A stretch of DNA of 64,000 nucleotides from the NCBI GenBank assembly GCA_024138025.1, contig JAMXBD010000206.1:806001-870000 (forward strand), read 5' to 3'. Position numbers and translations under genes: made by a program. The DNA comes from Combretum micranthum. Its lineage: Eukaryota > Streptophyta > Magnoliopsida > Myrtales > Combretaceae. This document shows, one piece after another, positions 58,095-64,000 of this stretch (the stretch's first letter is position 1; each line of letters starts with the position of its first letter). Below the pieces are notes generated by a model, which was not told the DNA's origin, searched no databases, and saw only the letters and a list, made by a program, of their open reading frames with translations.

Positions 58095-58630
58095 GGGATA
58101 CGCCGGTACTCAACGCCGGCGGCATTGAGCCGGTGTACAATGTTCTGAATATTCACACTGCCAACGCTGACAGTGTTCAAGGGTACGCCGTCAACCTTTG
58201 CACCCTACGCCGGCGGCCTTGAGCCGGCGTAGAATCCAAAACCAAAGTTTTCAAAAACGTCCAGAGAGGTGTAAGCCGGCCGCTTATATAAGTACGCGGG
58301 CAGCCTTCACATGTACGCCGGCGGCCTTGATTCCCAGCAGCCAGCGTACAATATGGAAGAAAGAACGCCGGCTGACTTTTCTAGTGAAAGCCAGCGGCGT
58401 TTAGTCGGCTTTAAGAAATTTGATTCTGTGGACCTTCAACACCGCCTCTACGCCGGCGGTGTAGAAACTCAAATTGCCGGCGTACGTCCTGAAGAACAGA
58501 CGCTGGCAATTCCTTAGCGTAAAAGCCGGCGGCGTAACAAACGGCGTTAGGAAAATTGATTATGTGGGCTTTCTACATCGCCTCTACGCCGGCGGCGTAG
58601 AATCCCCAGATGCCGGCGTACGTTCAAAAT
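58095..58630. repeat. GC-rich array of GCCGGC-centred repeats in LTR A2
   Basis: Counterpart of 21722-22240. Several units differ from A1 by CG to TG or CA, and others have changed in the opposite direction, so both copies are decaying from a more CpG-rich ancestor. Confidence 0.85.
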
Positions 58631-59116
58631 CTAGCCTATACGAAAATGGTTTTTGAAATCCCCTGTTTTTATACACTTTGATCAATTCTCAAAAATTTTC
58701 CAAACTTAATCCAAACTTTCTAAAGCTTGTTATATGATCCAAATACTATCCTAACAACATGAATTCCACCTCTAATCATCAAATCACTAATCATACTTCA
58801 AATTCACATATCAACTACTCATTCTTCAATTTCCTAAAATACTCATCCCCATTCATTCACACTCCTTTAAGATGCAAATTACCACTCCATTAATCATATA
58901 ATCCCATTCAAACTATCATTCATGCACCAACTCAATCTCATACCAATCATCATCTCACAATCCTATCTACTCTAACATTTACAACAACACATCATAAGAC
59001 ATGAAATAAAAGATAAAGGTTGCACTAAACTCACATGGTTGAATCTTGGCTTGGAATGTTATTCAAATCCTTAAGCTTGTAGTAAACCTTGGCTTAGGGT
59101 TTAAGATTTTAGATTG

Positions 59117-59152
59117 AGAAAAGAAAGAAAAGAAAGAAAGAAAGAAAGAAAA
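59117..59152. repeat. (GAAA)n microsatellite inside LTR A2
   Basis: GAAA units with one AAAAG interruption. Longer than the same repeat in A1. Confidence 0.9.
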
Positions 59153-59593
59153 TGAGATTCGTATGGAAATTTGAGCCTGCCAAAAGGAGGTCTTAATTTG
59201 CTCAAAATCAAGCCAATACTCATCCAACAATTGTCATTAGGGGTATATTTGTCCTAGGTTTAATTTGGGAAAATTTCAAATGCATTTGGATTAAATTTGA
59301 GCTCAAAAAGTGGGTCTAAATTTAGCCAAAAATTCTGTCATGTTTTAAACAAATTCAAAAGCAATTTAATTAAATTCTAAACATAACATATGCATATTAA
59401 TTTACAAAAAGACACACACATTCATTAAGCTATTTACACATTTATAGATATCAAACAATAATATTAATTTCATAATACTATACACATATAAATTAACACA
59501 TTCACTAATTACATTAGCTAAACACACATACACATATATATATCATCTCAATATCATATTAGCATGCAATATAAGGAAGTCATGGCTATTTCA

Positions 59594-61996
59594 AATTCAA
59601 TCGCGTAAACTCCTAAATCATCGATTTAGCCATTTGAACCGAAATTTTAACTGCTTAAATATTAGAAATATAAAAATAAATATTTGCTTTCAAATATCAA
59701 TTCTTAGGCTCCTAAAACCCTAAATTCAAGTGAGATATCAATTTTTCTTTAAATTAGAATTTTTAAACTTAAATTCTAATGCTAATTATCCAATTCCTTT
59801 TCTCACTTCTTAAAGTTCATTCTAAAAGCTCAAAAGCCCATAATCCAAAGCGCATTCTAATACATGGAAATCCAAGTCCATTGACTTAAGTCCAAGCCCA
59901 TCAACATAAGGCCCATGAATCAAGTCAAAAGCCTATGGGAGCATGCATTTATCACACACACACACATTTAATAAAAACCCTAGAGCCTAGAAGAAATCTA
60001 ATAAGTAAAAAGACTAAATTGACCTTACCCACTTCTTCAAGTTTTCTACATCTAGAAAAATGACTAAAATGCCCTTAATTAATCAAGCAAAATTACCAAA
60101 ATACCCCTAAACCCAGAAATTCTATATAATTCTACACATAACATAAAAACTCATCCCAAGAAGGAGCCCCAACCATTCTACATGAAATTTGCAGCCCTTT
60201 TCTCCCCCAATTCACTCTAAAAAACTCTCTCAAAAAACACTAAAAAAATATGCAACAAAGTCCTCTCCAACATCAACACACATAAGGTAAAGTATTAGTT
60301 AAGTTTATGTCTCTTAATCTCCTCTTTTATTCCATTAATCTAACCTCTATTTCAATCAATTTATTAGGTGAAATTAAAGACTAGAAACAAGGTTGAAGTT
60401 AGGAAAAATAAGCTTGAAGAAGCTTCATCAATCCTTAAGAGGTACTAGCAATAGTAGTAGAGGCAACTATTTGATTGATTTTACTAATTCAAGTGAGTGA
60501 TTGTAATTAATATGTTTGATTATGTTAACGATATATATATTCATGGAAATTACTAAAAACAAACTTAGATTTAATTATTAATCAATATATGTATGAGTAC
60601 GCATGAAAACCTAAATGAACATGTATATATGTATGTTGTTGATTTAGTGAAATTATTGCAAGTTTATATATATATATATATATATATACACGTGTGTTGG
60701 AATATGTATATACGTATGATTATGTTAGATTGATATGTTTTATTTAAGTAAAATCATCAAACAAGAATTTTGAGTATATGTATATATGTTTTGATATATA
60801 TGCTGGAAATTAGGGAAATTGTGTGAATGATGATGATTTGAGCTGTGAATTGTAATTTAAATTATAAAAAATTGAATCTAAGTATGAAATAGATGAAAAA
60901 ACATAGATTAAACATGTTTTAAATGATTAAAATAAGTTAGAAGTCGGATTAAACAAAGAAAAATTTGAAAAATCACAAAACTATCTCAAATCAGCTCTAG
61001 CATGATCACTGTAGCGATGATTTTGGTGGCCGGACCAGCGATCAAATCACCTTCGACGTCATCGAAACCTTGTCGGAACAGTGGGTCCACATGTCTACTT
61101 TAAAAATCGGTGGCGAACCGATCAAGAACTGGTCATCGTGATGGTCAACTTTAAGTGAACCGATTAGTCGTCGCACTGGTTCTCCTATTTCTATACAAAT
61201 TGCATGTAATTGAAAATAAAACCATAATTAACTAATTAGTTTAGGCCAAATGAACTTATGAACATATAAATATATGTGTTGGGGAGTTTACATAAAAATT
61301 TGAGTTTAAGAACCCAAGTTCAAGATAGTGAAGCGATTCATTAAAGTTAGGATGCACACTAGTTTTCTATAGAGAATGAGATGTTGGAATTTAAGGTAAA
61401 TTAATTCTAATCAAATAAATATAAAATAAATGTAAAAAAAGGTGTTTTCATATTGAAATATGAATTTTCATATGAATAATTAATTATTTTTTATATTAAG
61501 AATTTATTTAATAAAATAGGTATGAATATAACATTTTAACATAATATAAACATAATAGGAAATTAGTTTAAATTCCTTAACATATTTAAATGTAAAAATA
61601 GATTACAAATGATATAAATAAAATAATTATATTTTAAATGAGTTATTTTACTTAATAAAGTTTATTAGATTTAATATAGGATATGTTATTTAAAATGCTA
61701 ATTAATAACCTAACTACCATAAAATGGGTTTAGTAGGCTAAATTGGATATAAAATAAACTTGATTGATTAATTCTATCCAACTTGGCTAAATTAAGCTAA
61801 TATAGATTTATTAACTAATATTGGCTTAGCAAATTCTTTAAGAACCAACAATTTATGCTTAACTATACTCAAACTAATGAACTTCTCTAAGACCATGTTA
61901 ATTTGTAATTGGCTTTAAGATATACTATATTTAATAAGGTGAATATATTGTTTCAAATGAATATTCACTAGAAATATGAGTATTTTATGTGAGTTT
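59594..61996 (+). mobile_element. Other LTR-like sequence (family E), no coding
   Basis: A TATA-like TCTATATAATTC (60123-60134) is followed by a C/T-rich leader (CCCTTTTCTCCCCCAATTC, CTCTCTCAAAAAACAC) and donors ATAAG|GTAAAG (near 60288) and CAA|GTGAGT (near 60492). This is the layout of a plant gypsy LTR read on the plus strand. A less AT-rich part (60980-61200, with GTGGCCGGACCAGCGATC) follows. No border or duplication of its own was found, and solo LTR A2 appears inserted at or in its left side. Confidence 0.4.
60665..60688. repeat. (TA)n microsatellite
   Basis: A pure TA run of about 12 units. Confidence 0.95.
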
Positions 61997-62391
61997 TGCC
62001 ACACCCTGAATCGGCTTAAGGCACGTCTAGTTCACCACGCATAATGCTGAGGCGTTATACGCTAAGGTTAACCTAGTCTACAGTCTATAGTGATCGTTGC
62101 TAAACAAATTTTAGATTCTGAAATCATTGTATTAGTTTGTGGAAACAACTTGAAAGTCGCAGCAAAAAATAAATTTCTTAAAACATTTTTCTAAATAGGC
62201 TACTCCAAAGAGTAGACCAACATATATACATATACATATATATATAACGGTATCATACCACCAGATATTTCAAAATAAAGAGTTTCAAGTATCTCAAAAT
62301 ACAAACCATGGGCTCACAGATAGGCCCTTATTAAAACATAAGTTTGACAATGAAATTTATAAAATAGAATAAGATAACGATCCTGTTGATC

Positions 62392-62477
62392 CTAATCACT
62401 CCATTCCTCGAGAAATTCCTCAAAGTCCATGCCATACCCCATATAGTCATGAGTATCATCATCATAATCTTCATCAC
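62392..62477 (-). other. Candidate conserved short coding exon in LTR C (27 codons + TAG)
   Basis: After CATTCTTTTCTTTTTCAG the frame GT-GAT-GAA encodes GDEDYDDDTHDYMGYG, then MDFEEFLEEWSD, then TAG. The core MGYGxDFE[DE]FL[DE] and the acidic head match family A despite overall sequence divergence. Upstream of the acceptor A and C lose frame correspondence, as expected if the upstream part is intron. Confidence 0.5.
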
Positions 62478-62656
62478 CTGAAAAAGAAAAGAATGAGCCG
62501 AAGCCCAGTACGACAGCAACACAGGCACACACAAGATAGGCACACACACCTGTTCTAAATGCAATGCAACAATCAGCAGTTTATATCCTTAAATTGAAAT
62601 GCAACAAAACAATAATAGAGCACTCACACTCCGGCAACATGCTAGGAACCTGGGGG

Positions 62657-62713
62657 TCCTGAGTAGCAGCAATTACTCAGGAGGTTGATATAAGCAACTC
62701 GGATACCTATATC
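62657..62713 (-). other. Tandem hairpin module in LTR C
   Basis: Stem 1: TCCTGAGT (62657-62664) with ACTCAGGA (62675-62682), 8 bp. Stem 2: GATATA (62687-62692) with TATATC (62708-62713). Compared with A, stem 2 swaps a G-C pair for A-T at its sixth position on both arms. Confidence 0.6.
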
Positions 62714-63200
62714 TCCTACCTCTACGAGTAATAGCCTTGTCTAAAGGTCACAGTCATTACGTATCTCTACCTTTTACAGTCCATAATACGGTGCAGCTCA
62801 ATCGGCGCCCATAGTCATGAACCACACTATACTACTTCTCTTCGATCCAGGTAAACGTTATCCCGCTACTGTTCTCTCTATTAACTACCCGTCGAGCCAC
62901 CTATGATGGCCTAAGCACCTAACTACTATGTTGGCATCACCTAGCAAGGTTACCGCTCCTCAGGCCAGGTCTAAAAAACGGTCATACACAAGCAACAAGC
63001 AATTATTAAAGTCGTCTTTAAGTATTAGTTCATTTAGAATGCCTATTTTAGCACGCAACACACAAGTCACTGCGTACTTGATACAAAATTATATTCTGCA
63101 TAAACAAATGATAGACTAGAAGTTAATGTAGAGGACAAACTCCTGACGAATATCTGCTCAAAGACAGCTTCATAAAAGTATTTAAATCGATTATCGATTT

Positions 63201-64000
63201 TGAAATAGCCATGAATTCCTTAAATTATATATTAATGTATTATTGAAATGAAATATATATATATATATATATAAATGTGTGTGCTTAGTTAATATAATTA
63301 GTGAATGTGTTATTTTATATGTGAATAGTATTATGAAATTAATATTATTGTTTGATATGTATAAATGTGTGTATAGTGTAATGAATATGTGTGTCTTTTT
63401 CAAATTAATGTGTATGTGTTATGTTTAGAATTTAATCAAATTACTTTTGAATAGCTAGGATTTGTGACAGAAATTTGGCAAACTTTAAACCTACTTTTTA
63501 AGCCTAAATACAACCCAAATGCATTTGAAATTTGCCCAAATTAATCCTAGGACAAATATACCCCTAATGGTAAGATTTGGATGACAAATGATTTTAATTG
63601 GACAAGTTAAGCCCTCCTTTTTGGCAGCCCCATTTTTCATACGAATTTTCACTTCATTTCTTTCTTTCTTTCTTCTTTTCTCATCCCAAAATCTTAAACC
63701 CTAAGCCAAGATTCATTACGAGCTTTAGGATTTGAACATCATTCCAAGCCAAGATTTAGTCATGTGAGTTTAATACAAACTTTATCTTTTATTTTATGTT
63801 CTATATTGTATTGTTTGTAAATGTTAGAATATATATGATTTTGAGGTGATAATTGGTGTGGGATTGATTTGGTGCATTGATGATAGTTTGAATGAGATTA
63901 TGTGGCTAATGGAGTGGTAGTATATATCTTATAGGAGTGTGGATGTGTGGGATGAGTATTTTGGAAGATTGAAGATTGAGTAGTTGAGATGTGAATTTGA
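63201..64000 (+). mobile_element. LTR of family A, copy 3, opposite orientation, runs off the window
   Basis: From TGAAATAGCCATGAATTCC the sequence is the reverse complement of the right end of A1 and A2: ATACCCCTAATGG, TTTGGCAGCCCC, CATACGAATTT, (CTTT)n, then the donor CAT|GTGAGT at 63764. It interrupts LTR C. Whether it is solo or the 5' LTR of a longer element cannot be seen. Presumed left duplication: GATTT (63196-63200). Confidence 0.85.

Larger units (their letters stand above)
56900..59593 (-). mobile_element. Solo LTR, family A copy 2 (2694 bp)
   Basis: Full-length match to A1 in the same orientation, with TG..CA ends and its own exact 5-bp duplication AATTC, different from the GTATG around A1. 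The two are therefore separate insertions and not the two ends of one 39-kb element. It carries the same modules: short acidic exon 57245-57324, hairpins 57588-57645, GC-rich array 58095-58630, donor CAT|GTGAGT at 59034 and (GAAA)n at 59117-59152. Compared with A1 many differences are C/T or G/A changes, several at CpG, and there are a few indels. Confidence 0.9.
61997..63200 (-). mobile_element. LTR of family C, 5' part cut by insertion of LTR A3
   Basis: The plus strand begins TGCCACACCCTGAATC, which read in sense ends ATTCAGGGTGTGGCA, a common plant gypsy LTR end. In sense (minus) order it holds the block GTACGCAGTGACTTG (63068-63076 region), tandem hairpins (62657-62713), a pyrimidine-rich 3' splice-like site at 62478 and an acidic reading frame (62392-62477). 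These modules are in the same order as in family A, while most other sequence differs. The remainder of the LTR should lie beyond A3, outside the window. Confidence 0.7.

Noticed and set aside
20539..59593. A1 and A2 as the two LTRs of one giant 39-kb element
   Set aside because: Each copy has its own exact and different 5-bp duplication (GTATG, AATTC), and host genes plus unrelated elements lie between them.
1..64000. CRISPR array, bacterial defence island, prophage or secondary-metabolite cluster
   Set aside because: No regularly spaced identical repeats, no operon structure and no relevant enzymes. Intron-rich genes and plant retroelements show nuclear plant DNA.

Overview
The window reads as nuclear DNA of a flowering plant, probably a dicot. 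It is AT-rich, its genes carry many short introns with GT..AG borders, two gene 5' regions carry telo-box (AAACCCTA) sequences, and most of the space between genes is decayed LTR retrotransposon, MITE, SINE and microsatellite sequence. The species cannot be named from what I see. I found no rRNA, no clear intact tRNA gene, no CRISPR array and no bacterial-type operon. Three host genes are supported: (1) a GT47/exostosin-type glycosyltransferase on the minus strand (CDS 11908-14950, four coding exons, 545 aa, a probable 5'UTR intron and a TATA box near 17160); (2) an AIM24-family protein on the plus strand (CDS 41693-45843, ten exons, 281 aa, C-terminal membrane segment), with all exon phases joining cleanly; (3) a DWNN / CCHC / RING protein of the RBBP6 / PARAQUAT TOLERANCE 3 class on the minus strand (52557-54914), in which exon 4 has a one-base frame problem. 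These genes are unrelated in function and do not form a pathway. Layout: 1-3124 gene-free AT-rich DNA; 3125-6445 a dead Ty3/gypsy element; 6446-11907 gene-free with an old repeat family and a MITE; 11908-17165 the GT47 gene; 17250-25385 a pair of diverged 0.7-kb direct repeats flanking an old LTR-like sequence that is split by a 2681-bp solo LTR (A1); 27837-38454 a dead Ty1/copia element whose pol is split by a 3225-bp solo LTR of another family (B); 38455-41500 decayed repeats and a SINE; 41556-45843 the AIM24 gene; 45844-52256 gene-free with a 34-base poly-C tract and a MITE; 52557-55520 the DWNN/RING gene; 56900-59593 a second copy of the first solo LTR (A2); 59594-64000 further LTR sequence, with a third family (C) broken by a third A copy (A3) that runs off the window. 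The most interesting material lies inside the LTRs. Families A, B and C differ in most of their sequence but share a small set of ordered modules on their sense strand (minus for A1, A2, B and C). These are a 5' splice-site-like signal (A, B), hairpins whose arms change in a compensating way between families, and a 3' splice-site-like block. In A and C that block is followed by a short acidic reading frame (about 25-27 codons) with a shared MGYGxDFE core, mostly third-position differences and the same TAG stop. This looks like a conserved coding exon hidden in LTRs. I do not know of a description of it, and it is the best candidate here for something new.
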